Part shown: piece after piece, positions 1 to 8,797 of the stretch | How the letters are laid out: every line of letters begins with the position of its first letter | Numbering within the stretch: position 1 is the first letter of the stretch | Origin: Mucilaginibacter sp. PAMB04168 | Lineage (GTDB): Bacteria > Bacteroidota > Bacteroidia > Sphingobacteriales > Sphingobacteriaceae | Direction: 5' to 3' | Length of the DNA stretch: 64,000 nt | Assembly (NCBI RefSeq): GCF_039634365.2 | Contig: NZ_CP155079.2 | Coordinates: 4,464,001 to 4,528,000, forward strand | Program-made: the position numbers and the translations under genes | Notes under the pieces: generated by a model | What the model saw: the letters and a program-made list of their open reading frames with translations, nothing else | What the model was told of the DNA's origin: nothing | Database searches by the model: none

Positions 1-227
1 CCATCAATTGTAATTTCGGTACCGCCGTATTTGCTGTATAACACTTTATCACCTACTTTAACAGTCATAGGCTCATCTTTTTTACCGTCACCAACAGCTA
101 CTACAGTACCTTGTTGAGGTTTTTCTTTAGCAGTATCCGGAATGAAGATACCAGACGCAGTCTTTTCTTCGGCAGGAGCAGCTTCCACTACTACTCTGTC
201 GCCAATAGGTTTAATGTTTAATGACAT
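1..227 (-). CDS. groES: Co-chaperonin GroES (3' end cut off by window edge)
   Basis: GroES forms the heptameric lid of the GroEL folding chamber in the cytoplasm. The 75 visible residues begin MSLNIKPIGDRVVV and carry the GroES beta-barrel signature. The mobile-loop stretch lies at about residues 19-38 (SGIFIPDTAKEKP), followed by KVGDKVLYSKYGG. About 20 C-terminal residues lie outside the window, where groEL would be expected next. The ATG at 225-227 gives the usual short N terminus. A terminator separates it from secG, so it should have its own promoter in 228-411. I see no clear TAnnTTTG box and no CIRCE repeat there, only a 10-bp palindrome (ACACCGGTGT, 369-378). Identity is secure. Confidence 0.95.
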   Translation of the reverse strand, partial: MSLNIKPIGDRVVVEAAPAEEKTASGIFIPDTAKEKPQQGTVVAVGDGKKDEPMTVKVGDKVLYSKYGGTEITID

Positions 228-411
228 AACTATAATTAATTATAAATTGATTGAATGTTTGATTGCCATTCATCACTAATTATGCCAACCGTGTAAATGA
301 CATACTTTAACTGTTGAGTTGTCAGTTGCAAAATATTAAGCCTAAAAAGGCAAAGAAATCTTGACTTTACACCGGTGTGACAATGCCATGATGACAGGAC
401 AGTATAAAACT

Positions 412-442
412 AAAAAAGGCTTCGGTAGTAACGAAGCCTTTT
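412..442 (-). terminator. Intrinsic terminator after secG
   Basis: Read on the minus strand, an 11-bp perfect stem (414-424 with 432-442, AAAAGGCTTCG arm, 7-base loop) is followed by a run of T. It lies 22 bases past the secG stop and separates secG from groES. Confidence 0.85.
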
Positions 443-463
443 CTGTTAATTTATTGTTATACT

Positions 464-814
464 TTATTTCTTGGTTGTATCAGCTGGTTTAGCAGGCAGG
501 CTCAATGGAGCTGTAGTACCAACCGGACCGCTCGGCTTAGATGCCTTTTGGATCTGATCCCGGTACTCTGAACCACCAGCACTTGTACCGCCGCTTTTAA
601 TAGCTACGTTTACCGCTAATGACAATACCATCAGCATTATAGCCAAGATCCAGGTACCTTTTTCAAGAATATCACCTGTTTTTTGAACGCCTAATAGCTG
701 TGATGAGCTTGAAAAGTTTGAAGACAGGCCGCCACCTTTAGGGTTTTGAATTAATACAATTACGCCTAATAGTATACAAACCAGGATGGCAACAATTAAT
801 AATACTAAATACAT
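464..814 (-). CDS. secG: Preprotein translocase subunit SecG
   Basis: Inner-membrane accessory subunit of the SecYEG channel, which helps SecA-driven protein export. The 116-residue protein has two hydrophobic segments (about residues 3-23 and 51-72). Between them is the conserved SecG loop NPKGGGLSS. The cytoplasmic C-terminal tail is rich in Ala, Pro, Ser and Lys, which is common in Bacteroidota SecG. It sits 8 bases after the unknown TPR-like gene and closes an apparent operon of sigma54 activator, lptE, TPR-like gene and secG, ended by the hairpin at 412-442. Family assignment is firm; the operon is inferred from spacing. Confidence 0.93.
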   Translation of the reverse strand: MYLVLLIVAILVCILLGVIVLIQNPKGGGLSSNFSSSSQLLGVQKTGDILEKGTWILAIMLMVLSLAVNVAIKSGGTSAGGSEYRDQIQKASKPSGPVGTTAPLSLPAKPADTTKK

Positions 815-822
815 TTTATATG

Positions 823-1962
823 CTAATTAATTTTCTTTTCTAAAATTTCAATCTGGCTGGCAAAGTAACGTCTTTTTTCCGGATTTTTCAACATTAATAT
901 TTTATAAGCAGCTATAGCTTTGGAATATAACATTTGGTCGGCATAAATACGGGCTAACGTTTCGGTAATCAATTCTTCCTGATCCTCGGCACTATGTTTG
1001 GCTTTATTTTCGGTATCAATTTTATCGCTGGTGGGCGGCTTCATTTGAGGTTCTTCCTGTATAAAGCGATCAACAATATCGTCTGTTTTATGCTCCTCGG
1101 CTTCTAGCTTGGATTCGGTTACTGGCCTTAAAGAGTTACCAGCAGTAGAACCGGCATAAGGCCGGTACATAGAGCTGTGTTTGCTGCGGGTTTTATCTAA
1201 CCACCACAAAAAGCTGTAAGGCATTTTATCGTCGTGGTAGCGGGTAACCTGGCCCTCTTCCGTAGTCGGCTGCTCTACTTTAGGCTCGGCAACAGGTTGA
1301 ACAAGCACTTCGGGTTCCGGGTTGGGCTGGTTACGCTCAACAAAAGCCTGATCAAACACAAAGTAGTCATTAGCGGCAATGCTTTCAATAATCAGCTGCT
1401 GTGTTTCGTCTAAAGGTTCATCTTTAAAAATAGGCCTTAGCGTTTGATCTGCTCTGTCGTTACTTTCAACTTTGCCAACGGGCCCGGCATCCGGTGTTGC
1501 AACGGGAGCATCGTTTTTAATATTTTCATAAGCATCGGCAGGTTCCGGCTCTTTGGATACAAAAGCTTCTGTAGCAGGCCGCACTGCAGGCTCTGTAACA
1601 ATAACAGGAGCCTCAGCTACCTCTACAGCCGGCCGGGCTTTTATCTTATTCTCTTTAAATATAATTTGAGCGGGAGATACAGCTGGTAACTTCTCGGGTG
1701 ATTTGATTACTTTTTGTAATAACATGCTATCACCAAACCAGGCAGCGGCTTCGCTTAGTTGCGTTGCGTTGCCCAACCGTGCTTGTATGGCATGCAGCAC
1801 CCCGCACTCCGGAAAGCTATACAACAAAGTTTGCAAGTTATCCCTATGCGCATCGGTAAGCTTGGCTGTACTGCTAAGCACCTGCTTTAAAAGATCGGTA
1901 GGATTATGGCTGATATCTTGTTGCACGTGGTTGAAACTAATAAAATGATTACCAGTTAGCAA
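823..1962 (-). CDS. Unknown protein with TPR-like C terminus
   Basis: I do not recognise a named family. The 379 residues have a folded-looking N terminus (about 1-100), a long Pro/Glu/Val-rich and probably disordered middle (about 105-250), and a C-terminal helical stretch (about 330-379, TLARIYADQMLYSKAIAAYK) that resembles a single tetratricopeptide repeat. There is no signal peptide or membrane segment, so it is probably cytoplasmic. The reading frame starts with TTG at 1960-1962, overlapping the end of lptE by 14 bases; no ATG lies near, so translational coupling to lptE is likely. Its place between lptE and secG suggests an envelope-related role, but that is only context. Confidence 0.75.
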   Translation of the reverse strand: MLTGNHFISFNHVQQDISHNPTDLLKQVLSSTAKLTDAHRDNLQTLLYSFPECGVLHAIQARLGNATQLSEAAAWFGDSMLLQKVIKSPEKLPAVSPAQIIFKENKIKARPAVEVAEAPVIVTEPAVRPATEAFVSKEPEPADAYENIKNDAPVATPDAGPVGKVESNDRADQTLRPIFKDEPLDETQQLIIESIAANDYFVFDQAFVERNQPNPEPEVLVQPVAEPKVEQPTTEEGQVTRYHDDKMPYSFLWWLDKTRSKHSSMYRPYAGSTAGNSLRPVTESKLEAEEHKTDDIVDRFIQEEPQMKPPTSDKIDTENKAKHSAEDQEELITETLARIYADQMLYSKAIAAYKILMLKNPEKRRYFASQIEILEKKIN

Positions 1963-2470
1963 AGGCTTTGTTAAAAATATCCTCTGTTAACTGCTGGTTG
2001 ATAATTCTGATCAGGTTTTGTTCCTGCGAGTTAATATCACCGGTAAAATCGGTATAGCGTGAAAATGATTGCTCAAAGTCAGGCGATAGCTTTTTGTCTT
2101 TGTTATTGGTGTACTTTACGTTAACGGTTATGGTTAAACGTGTGGCGGTAGCCCTTGGCGCCGTGTTATTATCGGTAGCCTGTACAGATACTGGCGCATA
2201 GCTAAAGCCGGTTATTGCCCCTTCCATTATGGCATCAGCATCACCTCTCACAATACTGAGCCTGCTTTGCGAGCGTATACGCTCCTTAAGCGCCTCGGTA
2301 AAAGATTGACTCATATTGCTAACCACTAATGGGGCCGTGTTTTCAAAAAACACGATGTTAATGGTTTGCATATCGCGCGGTATGGAAGCGCCGTTAAGCG
2401 TAACGGAGCACGATGAGTAGATCATGCCTATCATCAATATAGCAAAGCACAATAGTTTCTTTTTAAACAT
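1949..2470 (-). CDS. lptE: LptE-family outer-membrane lipoprotein
   Basis: Predicted partner of LptD in inserting lipopolysaccharide into the outer membrane. The 173-residue protein starts with a lipoprotein signal (hydrophobic FAILMIGMIYSSC, Cys about residue 20). The rest matches the short alpha/beta LptE-like fold of Bacteroidota, including the early motif TINIVFFENTAPLV and a central EGAITGFSY strand. Its ATG overlaps the stop of the sigma54 activator by one base (TAATG), and its 3' end overlaps the next gene by 14 bases, so the three are probably co-translated. LptE is very divergent in sequence, so the call rests on motif pattern, lipobox and conserved neighbourhood. Confidence 0.8.
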   Translation of the reverse strand: MFKKKLLCFAILMIGMIYSSCSVTLNGASIPRDMQTINIVFFENTAPLVVSNMSQSFTEALKERIRSQSRLSIVRGDADAIMEGAITGFSYAPVSVQATDNNTAPRATATRLTITVNVKYTNNKDKKLSPDFEQSFSRYTDFTGDINSQEQNLIRIINQQLTEDIFNKAFANW

Positions 2471-3705
2471 TACAGGTTTAATTCTTTTATTTTACGGTAC
2501 AGCGTCCGCTCCGATATACCCAACTCATTGGCTGCAAGTTTGCGCTTGCCTTTGTGCTTTTTAAGCGCCTTGCGTATCAAGTCAGATTCCTTTTCGATAA
2601 GTGATAAGGACTCTTCTACCTCTTCAGCATGCGGGGTAATCACAGTTTCGTTCTTATGATTATTTACAACGGGCTGTTGGATGGTAAATTGTGCTTCGGG
2701 ACGAGCCGGCAACTCAATATCATGATAAAGTTGATTAAGCGTTTGCGTGCTGCTGGGCGTATATGAGCCAGGAGCACCGCCGTGTTCAATTATCTCGGCT
2801 ACCAGCTTTTTAAGTTCCACCATATCCCGCTTCATATCAAAAAGCACCTTATATAACAAGTCCCGCTCTGAGAAGTCTTCGCGCGGCTGGTTGTCCAGTC
2901 GCATGGGTAAATTACTACGGCCGGCCTCTTGCGGCATATAAGTAAGTAAGGTAGCTGCGTTAATGGTACGATCTCGCTCTAACACGGCCAACTGTTCGGC
3001 TACGTTTTTTAGCTGGCGCACGTTACCTGGCCACGTATAGCTAACCAATACCTGCTGAGCGCTTTCGTCCAGGTGTAAGCCTGGCGTTCGGTATTTGTCG
3101 GTAAAATCGGCCGAAAATTTACGAAACAGCAAAATAATATCTTCTTTCCGGTCGCGCAAAGGTGGTATACGCAACGGAACGGTATTTAAACGATAATATA
3201 AGTCTTCGCGAAACTTGCCTGCTTTTACAGCCTCATACACATCAACGTTGGTAGCTGCTATAACACGCACGTTGGTTTTCTCTACTTTGGATGAGCCCAC
3301 GCGGATAAACTGCCCCGACTCCAGCACACGTAACAAACGCGCTTGGGTACCCAATGGCATCTCCCCTATCTCATCTAAAAATATAGTGCCGCCGTTTACG
3401 GTTTCAAAGTACCCTTTACGCTCGCCAACAGCTCCCGTGTAGGCACCTTTTTCATGACCAAAAAGCTCCGAATCGATTGTACCCTCGGGTATGGCACCAC
3501 AGTTTACGGCAATAAAAGGCCCATGCTTGCGTGCACTTAACTGATGAATGATATGCGAAAAAGCCTCTTTACCGCTACCACTCTCCCCGGTAATGAGTAC
3601 CGAAATATCGGTAGGTGCTACCTGGTTTGCAATATCTATAGCCCGGTTAAGCAACGGCGAACTGCCGATGATACCAAAGCGTTGTTTAATTTCCTGTACG
3701 TTCAT
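2470..3705 (-). CDS. Sigma54-type AAA+ transcriptional activator without receiver domain
   Basis: Enhancer-binding protein that uses ATP to open promoters held by sigma54 RNA polymerase. The AAA+ domain starts almost at the N terminus: Walker A GESGSGKE at residues 40-47, the sigma54-contact loop GAYTGA at 87-92 (Tyr replacing the usual Phe, a known variant), and Walker B TIFLDE near 107-112. A linker of about 100 residues leads to a C-terminal Fis-type helix-turn-helix (RKLAANELGISERTLYRKI). There is no receiver, GAF or PAS domain, so the signal input is unknown. It heads the lptE-secG block, which suggests, without proof, control of envelope genes. The 240 bases upstream (3706-3946) show no TAnnTTTG box. 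Confidence 0.9.
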   Translation of the reverse strand: MNVQEIKQRFGIIGSSPLLNRAIDIANQVAPTDISVLITGESGSGKEAFSHIIHQLSARKHGPFIAVNCGAIPEGTIDSELFGHEKGAYTGAVGERKGYFETVNGGTIFLDEIGEMPLGTQARLLRVLESGQFIRVGSSKVEKTNVRVIAATNVDVYEAVKAGKFREDLYYRLNTVPLRIPPLRDRKEDIILLFRKFSADFTDKYRTPGLHLDESAQQVLVSYTWPGNVRQLKNVAEQLAVLERDRTINAATLLTYMPQEAGRSNLPMRLDNQPREDFSERDLLYKVLFDMKRDMVELKKLVAEIIEHGGAPGSYTPSSTQTLNQLYHDIELPARPEAQFTIQQPVVNNHKNETVITPHAEEVEESLSLIEKESDLIRKALKKHKGKRKLAANELGISERTLYRKIKELNL

Positions 3706-3946
3706 AGATTAGAATAAAGAGTATAGAATCAAGACTAACGCTCTTGTCGCTAAGTATATATTCTCTAAAAAGAGAACAGCATCTCTTGAGTTTATTCAGT
3801 TGTAGCTAAACCGTTAATCAATAATTCAACATTCCTATATTTTTTCTTCCTTGGTAAATTATTAATTGAGCTTATAACTCATAATGAAGAAACCGACCTT
3901 CAATAAAAATTCCGCAAAATGGATTACTGACTCTGTACTCTTGAAT

Positions 3947-5392
3947 CTATATAACCTTTCCTAACAGTGTTGCGGTTGTGCACCGGTCTATTAATACGTT
4001 TACATACTGACCTGGCTTATAGTTTTCACTAACCGGAAAAACTACCATAGCATTGTTATCGCTGCGGCCGCAATAATCGAGGTTTGATTTTTTTGAAAAT
4101 CCCTCAATCAGTACCCTTTGCACTTTACCAACCTGTGCCTGCAAACGCAAATGCGAATGTTGTTGCTGCTTAATTACTATTTCCTTCAAACGGCGGCTTT
4201 TTATAGCCTCGGGTATATCGTCGGCATAACGCTTGGCAGCCAGCGTGCCAGGGCGTTCCGAGTACATGAACATATACGCATAATCATACTGTACAAAATC
4301 CATCATGCTTAATGTATCCTGATGTTCTTCTTCCGTTTCACTGCAAAAGCCGGCTATTACATCGGTTGATATGGCACAACCCGGAATAATGCGGCGAATG
4401 GCTTCTACCCGGTTCATATACCATTCACGGTCATAAGTGCGGTTCATCAGCTCCAGCACACGGCTGTTACCAGATTGTACCGGCAGGTGAATATACTGGC
4501 AAATATTATCGTGTTTGGCAATGGTATACAACACCTCATCGGTAATATCTTTAGGGTGTGAGGTAGAAAAACGAACCCGTAAATCAGGATTAATCAATGC
4601 TACCATCTCCAGCAGCTGTGCAAAGTTGGTTCCCTTAATATCGTTAATTGATACTTCTTCACTTTCGCTGGTATCAGGCTTCCATTTATACGAATCCACA
4701 TTCTGCCCTAACAAGGTAACCTCGCGGTAGCCTTGGTTAAACAGATCGGTACATTCTTTTATAATAGACTGCGGATCGCGGCTGCGTTCGCGGCCCCGGG
4801 TAAACGGCACAACACAGAATGAGCACATGTTGTCGCAGCCACGCATAATAGATACAAAGGCATTAATACCATTAGTATTTAACCTAACCGGATTAATATC
4901 TGCATAAGTTTCCTCACGTGATAGTAATACGTTAACGGCTTTCTGTCCGTCGTCTACCTGGTCTATCAGGTTTGGTAAATCACGGTAAGCATCAGGACCT
5001 ACCACCACATCAACCAGCTTTTCTTCTTCCAGAAACTTTGCTTTCAGGCGCTCGGCCATACAGCCGAGTACCCCCACAATCATACCCGGATTTTTAACTT
5101 TTGCAATCGTAAATTCTTTTAAGCGGTTGCGCACACGTTGCTCGGCATTTTCGCGAATAGAGCAGGTATTTATAAAAATCACGTCGGCATTGTTAAAGTC
5201 TTTGGTGGTTTCAAAGCCTTTATCTAATAAAATAGATGCAACAATTTCACTGTCCGAGAAATTCATGGCGCAGCCATAACTTTCAATGTAAAGTTTACGG
5301 CCACTATATTTTTCAGGGGTTTGCTCCAGCATCAACGCTTCACCTTGCCTGCTTTCATCATGTGTTTTTTCCGGAATTAGCAAATCCATCAT
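3947..5392 (-). CDS. miaB: tRNA (N6-isopentenyl adenosine-37-C2)-methylthiotransferase MiaB
   Basis: Radical-SAM enzyme that adds a methylthio group to i6A37 of tRNAs reading UNN codons. All three family parts are visible in 481 residues. The N-terminal UPF0004 domain has its cluster cysteines in ESYGCAMN, NTCSIRENAE and GVLGCMAE. The radical-SAM motif is RGCDNMCSFCVVPFTRGRE. A C-terminal TRAM RNA-binding domain spans roughly the last 65 residues. Two adjacent ATGs (5392 and 5389) are possible starts. A TATTTTTG -7 box at 5413-5420 would give a leader of about 16 bases. It points away from the plus-strand gene at 5617. Confidence 0.97.
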   Translation of the reverse strand: MMDLLIPEKTHDESRQGEALMLEQTPEKYSGRKLYIESYGCAMNFSDSEIVASILLDKGFETTKDFNNADVIFINTCSIRENAEQRVRNRLKEFTIAKVKNPGMIVGVLGCMAERLKAKFLEEEKLVDVVVGPDAYRDLPNLIDQVDDGQKAVNVLLSREETYADINPVRLNTNGINAFVSIMRGCDNMCSFCVVPFTRGRERSRDPQSIIKECTDLFNQGYREVTLLGQNVDSYKWKPDTSESEEVSINDIKGTNFAQLLEMVALINPDLRVRFSTSHPKDITDEVLYTIAKHDNICQYIHLPVQSGNSRVLELMNRTYDREWYMNRVEAIRRIIPGCAISTDVIAGFCSETEEEHQDTLSMMDFVQYDYAYMFMYSERPGTLAAKRYADDIPEAIKSRRLKEIVIKQQQHSHLRLQAQVGKVQRVLIEGFSKKSNLDYCGRSDNNAMVVFPVSENYKPGQYVNVLIDRCTTATLLGKVI

Positions 5393-5412
5393 TTGTTAAA
5401 ATTTTTGAGTTG

Positions 5413-5420
5413 CAAAAATA
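5413..5420 (-). promoter_or_regulatory. Predicted -7 box for miaB
   Basis: TATTTTTG on the minus strand fits the Bacteroidota -7 consensus TAnnTTTG. Transcription would start about 16 bases before the miaB ATG. No convincing TTG -33 element is present at the usual spacing. Confidence 0.5.
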
Positions 5421-5528
5421 CACAAAATTTAAATAATAGCGTGACAGATTGGCAGCATTTTGTAAAAATCGGATATGTTGCAAAAGCTGATAGAACAATA
5501 CTTTTATTAGCTAAGAATTTAGTTTTTA

Positions 5529-5599
5529 GGTGTGGCAACAAATAGCTATTTTGGGAAGGAAAATGAGAACTATTGATGCCACACCCGGCTTAAGGTGTG
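5529..5599. repeat. Inverted repeat cluster upstream of the AsmA-like gene
   Basis: GGTGTGGCA (5529-5537) is matched by its exact reverse complement TGCCACACC (5577-5585), 39 bases away. A third half copy, GGTGTG (5594-5599), forms a tighter hairpin with CACACC (5580-5585, 8-base loop). The cluster ends 17 bases before the ATG at 5617. Two alternative hairpins share one arm, so it could be an operator or a leader RNA switch; function is unknown. Confidence 0.5.
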
Positions 5600-5616
5600 A
5601 TGGGGGCCGAGCATAA

Positions 5617-7392
5617 ATGAAATTATCCTTTTTAAGACATACTTGGCAAAAGTTTTTAGCAGCCGCTTTCGTAGTATTTTTGTTGATGGTAACGGTAGTG
5701 GCTTATTTTGTAAACCGGCACTGGGCACCTATTTTGGCTACAGAGCTGCGCAACACTGTTTTGGCCAGCTCAGACAGCTTATACCAAGCCGATTTCACCG
5801 ATGCAGAATTACACATTGTTCAGGGTAAGGTAATTGTTCATAATCTTACGCTTAAACCTAACCTATCTGTTTACAACAGGCAGTTAGCCCGTGGTATAGC
5901 GCCTAACAATTTGTATACGCTTAAAGTGAAACGTATTGTTTTTAAGCATATCCATCCTTTAAAATTATACTACAAACGCAAGCTGGATATTACGCAGATA
6001 GTGTTGAGCGCACCAGAGCTACGGGTGAGTTATCAGCTCAATCATCAGCTAAGCAAACCATCGCAAAAAAAAATAAGCGCCTGGCAGCGTATTAAGGGCT
6101 TACTTAAATCGGTACATATAGGTGAGGTGATGTTGAACGATGTAAAACTAACTTACCAGGATTATTCCGGAAACAAGCTGGATATATCGGAGCTAAAAGA
6201 AATGAACCTAACCGGTAAAGACCTGCTTATTGATTCGGTTACGCAATTCGATTCTACACGGTTTTATTATTTTAAGGACGTACAGGCCGAACTGAATAAC
6301 TTTAGCCGGCCTGCAGATAATGGCCTTTATACTTACCGCATTAATCAGCTGCAATATTCAACCCTTACCTCGCAATTAAAGGCAAGAGGTGTAGCTTTAC
6401 TACCCGCTGCAGATTCTGTTTTTTTTAACCGCCATGTGCGTACCTGGTTTCAGTTTGATGCCGATACCTTAAACTTATCAGGATTTGATTTTAAGAAGTA
6501 TAACAAAGTGCGTTCACTTAACGCTGCCCGGCTTTTAATAGGCCGCAGCAATTTAACAGTGTTCTCAAACCCCGAAGGCCAGTCAAAAAAAGGCGACCGG
6601 CTTATAACTTATCCGCACGTCGCCATCAGGCAGGTAAAAAGTAATTTCAAGTTGGATACTGTTGATCTGCATCGCATCCATATTACGTATAATGGGTACG
6701 GTAAAAAGTCGCATAAGCCGGGCTACGTCTCCTTTTACAATACTGAAGGCCGTATTTTTAATATAACAAATGATAGTGCAGCTTTAAAGCGCAACCCCAT
6801 AACACTGGTAAAGCTTCGTTCGTACTTAATGGAAAGCGGCCCGGTGGAGGCAGAAGTATCTTTCAACCTCACCGATTCGGCCAAATCATTCACCTATAAA
6901 GGCAGCGTTGGCCCTATGGATTTGGAAAAGATGAACAAGGCTACCATGCCATTTGGTCTCATAAAAATTGCCTCGGGCAAGCTGGATAGACTATCATTTG
7001 ATTTTAAGGCCGACCGATATAAAACCAAGGGAAAAGTTAGCTTTTTGTACCACGATTTAAAAGTGCGTATTCTGAAAATGGATACCCTGGCCGACCGTTA
7101 CCGTCATCGTACTATCGCTTCTATATTGGCTAATGCGCTTGTTGTAAAACGACATAATCCCGATTTTTTAGGCGGAACACCGCGCGAAACTGATGTTACC
7201 TATATCCGCCAGCCCGATACGCCCTTTTTTAAAACGGTGTGGAAAAGCCTCGCCATAGGCATAAAAGCCGGAGCCGGTTATGATGCAGCTACTGAAAAAA
7301 TGGTAAAGCAGCATATAGCCCAACGTATAGACGATAAAAAAAGACGCGAGTTACGCAGGCAGCTGCGCCGCCAGCGGCAGGGCAGGCGCTAA
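5617..7392 (+). CDS. AsmA/DUF748-like envelope protein
   Basis: A 591-residue protein with one N-terminal membrane segment (about residues 15-32) followed by a long, beta-strand-rich periplasmic part. The early sequence DAELHIVQGKVIVHNLTLKP and repeated two-strand units (for example VMLNDVKLTYQDYSGNKLDI) resemble AsmA/DUF748 proteins, which bridge the inner and outer membranes and move lipids. A 45-residue Arg/Lys-rich tail (ending RRQLRRQRQGRR) closes the protein. The ATG at 5617 is the natural start because the membrane anchor follows at once. It stands alone between miaB (divergent) and the DUF2807 gene. The family call is by pattern only. Confidence 0.65.
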   Translation: MKLSFLRHTWQKFLAAAFVVFLLMVTVVAYFVNRHWAPILATELRNTVLASSDSLYQADFTDAELHIVQGKVIVHNLTLKPNLSVYNRQLARGIAPNNLYTLKVKRIVFKHIHPLKLYYKRKLDITQIVLSAPELRVSYQLNHQLSKPSQKKISAWQRIKGLLKSVHIGEVMLNDVKLTYQDYSGNKLDISELKEMNLTGKDLLIDSVTQFDSTRFYYFKDVQAELNNFSRPADNGLYTYRINQLQYSTLTSQLKARGVALLPAADSVFFNRHVRTWFQFDADTLNLSGFDFKKYNKVRSLNAARLLIGRSNLTVFSNPEGQSKKGDRLITYPHVAIRQVKSNFKLDTVDLHRIHITYNGYGKKSHKPGYVSFYNTEGRIFNITNDSAALKRNPITLVKLRSYLMESGPVEAEVSFNLTDSAKSFTYKGSVGPMDLEKMNKATMPFGLIKIASGKLDRLSFDFKADRYKTKGKVSFLYHDLKVRILKMDTLADRYRHRTIASILANALVVKRHNPDFLGGTPRETDVTYIRQPDTPFFKTVWKSLAIGIKAGAGYDAATEKMVKQHIAQRIDDKKRRELRRQLRRQRQGRR

Positions 7393-7473
7393 GGCGCCAG
7401 TAAATTATTTTCTTTATTTGGTGCAACGGATACCATTTTACTGCTGTCTTGTAAATAAACCAACCCTCATAAC

Positions 7474-8178
7474 ATGATGAAAAAATTTATCTATACCGCA
7501 GTTGCTATCTTATTCATGATAGCCGGACAGCAGGCATCAGCACAAAAAACTACTGCACAAAGCCGGCCGGTAAGCAGCTTTGATAAGGTGGCTTCGGCGG
7601 GGCCGTTCCAGGTGCAGGTAGTATTGGATGGCACAGAAAGCGTGCGCGTTACTGGTAATGAAGATGTACTTCAATATATTGAAACTGTTGTGGAGAAAGA
7701 GACCTTACAAATTAGACTGAAAAAGGACATTAAATGGGACAGAAATATTGGCAAAGTTGAAGTTTATGTTACAGCCAAGAGTTTAAACACGCTTATTAAC
7801 AGCGGATCGGGCAGCATTAAGGTTGATGGCACTATCAATACCGAACACTTCAAGACTGTAATGAGCGGCTCGGGCAGTATATCAACCGATATAAAAACTA
7901 AAGACCTGCATGCCGTATTAAGCGGCTCAGGCTTTATTAAACTGAGCGGCAGCGCCCAGGATGCCAGCATGGTTGTAACGGGATCGGGTCAGGTGCTGGG
8001 TAAATCATTAGGTACCGAAAAAACTTCGACCGTAATAACCGGATCGGGCCAGGTATATGTGGCGGCAGATAAACACGTAAGCGCTCGTATCACCGGATCG
8101 GGCCAGGTTATTTACACAGGCAATGCCGAAGTGGAAAGCCGCAGTATAGGATCGGGCAAGGTTACCAAAGCAAACTAA
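7474..8178 (+). CDS. Head-GIN domain (DUF2807) secreted protein
   Basis: A 234-residue exported protein with a signal peptide (about residues 1-23, ending ASAQ) and the DUF2807 'head GIN' beta-solenoid fold. Gly-Ser-Gly turns recur regularly (SGSGSI, SGSGFI, then TGSGQV three times and IGSGKV), each marking a rung of the solenoid. The last three rungs are also repeated at DNA level (GGATCGGG(C/T)CAGGT near 7980, 8040 and 8094). The family is common in Bacteroidota and usually has no known substrate; a cell-surface or periplasmic binding role is inferred. ATGs at 7474 and 7477 are equivalent. A bidirectional terminator follows at 8209-8236. Confidence 0.85.
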   Translation: MMKKFIYTAVAILFMIAGQQASAQKTTAQSRPVSSFDKVASAGPFQVQVVLDGTESVRVTGNEDVLQYIETVVEKETLQIRLKKDIKWDRNIGKVEVYVTAKSLNTLINSGSGSIKVDGTINTEHFKTVMSGSGSISTDIKTKDLHAVLSGSGFIKLSGSAQDASMVVTGSGQVLGKSLGTEKTSTVITGSGQVYVAADKHVSARITGSGQVIYTGNAEVESRSIGSGKVTKAN

Positions 8179-8200
8179 ACATACCACCCCATTATATATA

Positions 8201-8236
8201 CAATAAAAGCACTGTGAATTCACAGTGCCTTTTTTG
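8201..8236. terminator. Bidirectional terminator between convergent genes
   Basis: A perfect 20-bp palindrome (8209-8228, GCACTGTG arms around AATT) is followed on the plus strand by CTTTTTTG and on the minus strand by CTTTTATTG. It serves the DUF2807 gene and the facing lipoprotein gene. Confidence 0.85.
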
Positions 8237-8237
8237 T

Positions 8238-8720
8238 TTAGTCCTCATCGGCTATAAACTGGTATCTCGATGTGATCTCTACGCAGAAGGCGTTGGGTGA
8301 GCAAATACTGGATATGGCAAGCCTTCGCAAACCATTTGATTCAATGGTGAAATTTGCAGATGCGTCAGGATCGTTTGCTTTTACCAACTTATCCCGGCTG
8401 GCATACGGCCCATTAACCGGATCGTTAATATAAGACTCCTTATTATAAAATAGAATGGTATTTCCTTGCAGCCGGTACCTGCCGGATGTGTATTGCAGAT
8501 AACCTAAATAATTGGAGCTATTGGGGTCTTGTACCATCCTGGTAAGGTAGTACTTACCCTGTTTATCAAACAGATAAAACTCATGTATGTGATTGGCAGC
8601 AAGCTGTGGTGCTCCTTCGGTTTCCCACCGCCCTATAATTTTGTTATTAGTTTTGTCCTTTTTGCAAGCAATAACAACAATTACCAACAATGTAAAAACA
8701 AGCGTAATCTTCTTCATCAT
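8238..8720 (-). CDS. Small lipoprotein, lipocalin-like
   Basis: About 160 residues with a lipoprotein signal (MKKITLVFTLLVIVVIAC, Cys as first mature residue), so it is probably anchored in the outer membrane. The start at 8720 (or 8717) is preferred over the longer frame to 8750 because it puts the Lys residues directly before the hydrophobic stretch. The mature part, with IIGRWETEG near the front and several short beta strands, resembles the lipocalin-like lipoproteins frequent in Bacteroidota, but I cannot name a ligand. It lies 77 bases after sprA on the same strand and ends at the shared terminator. Function unknown. Confidence 0.7.
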   Translation of the reverse strand: MMKKITLVFTLLVIVVIACKKDKTNNKIIGRWETEGAPQLAANHIHEFYLFDKQGKYYLTRMVQDPNSSNYLGYLQYTSGRYRLQGNTILFYNKESYINDPVNGPYASRDKLVKANDPDASANFTIESNGLRRLAISSICSPNAFCVEITSRYQFIADED

Positions 8721-8797
8721 AATAACTTTACAGCCAATACGATAAATCATTAAAAGTATAACACTAACAATAAAATTTAACCTCTTGAGCGTTCCTC

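Noticed and set aside
228..411. CIRCE or other heat-shock operator ahead of groES
   Set aside because: No TTAGCACTC/GAGTGCTAA-type repeat found; only a 10-bp palindrome too far upstream to interpret.
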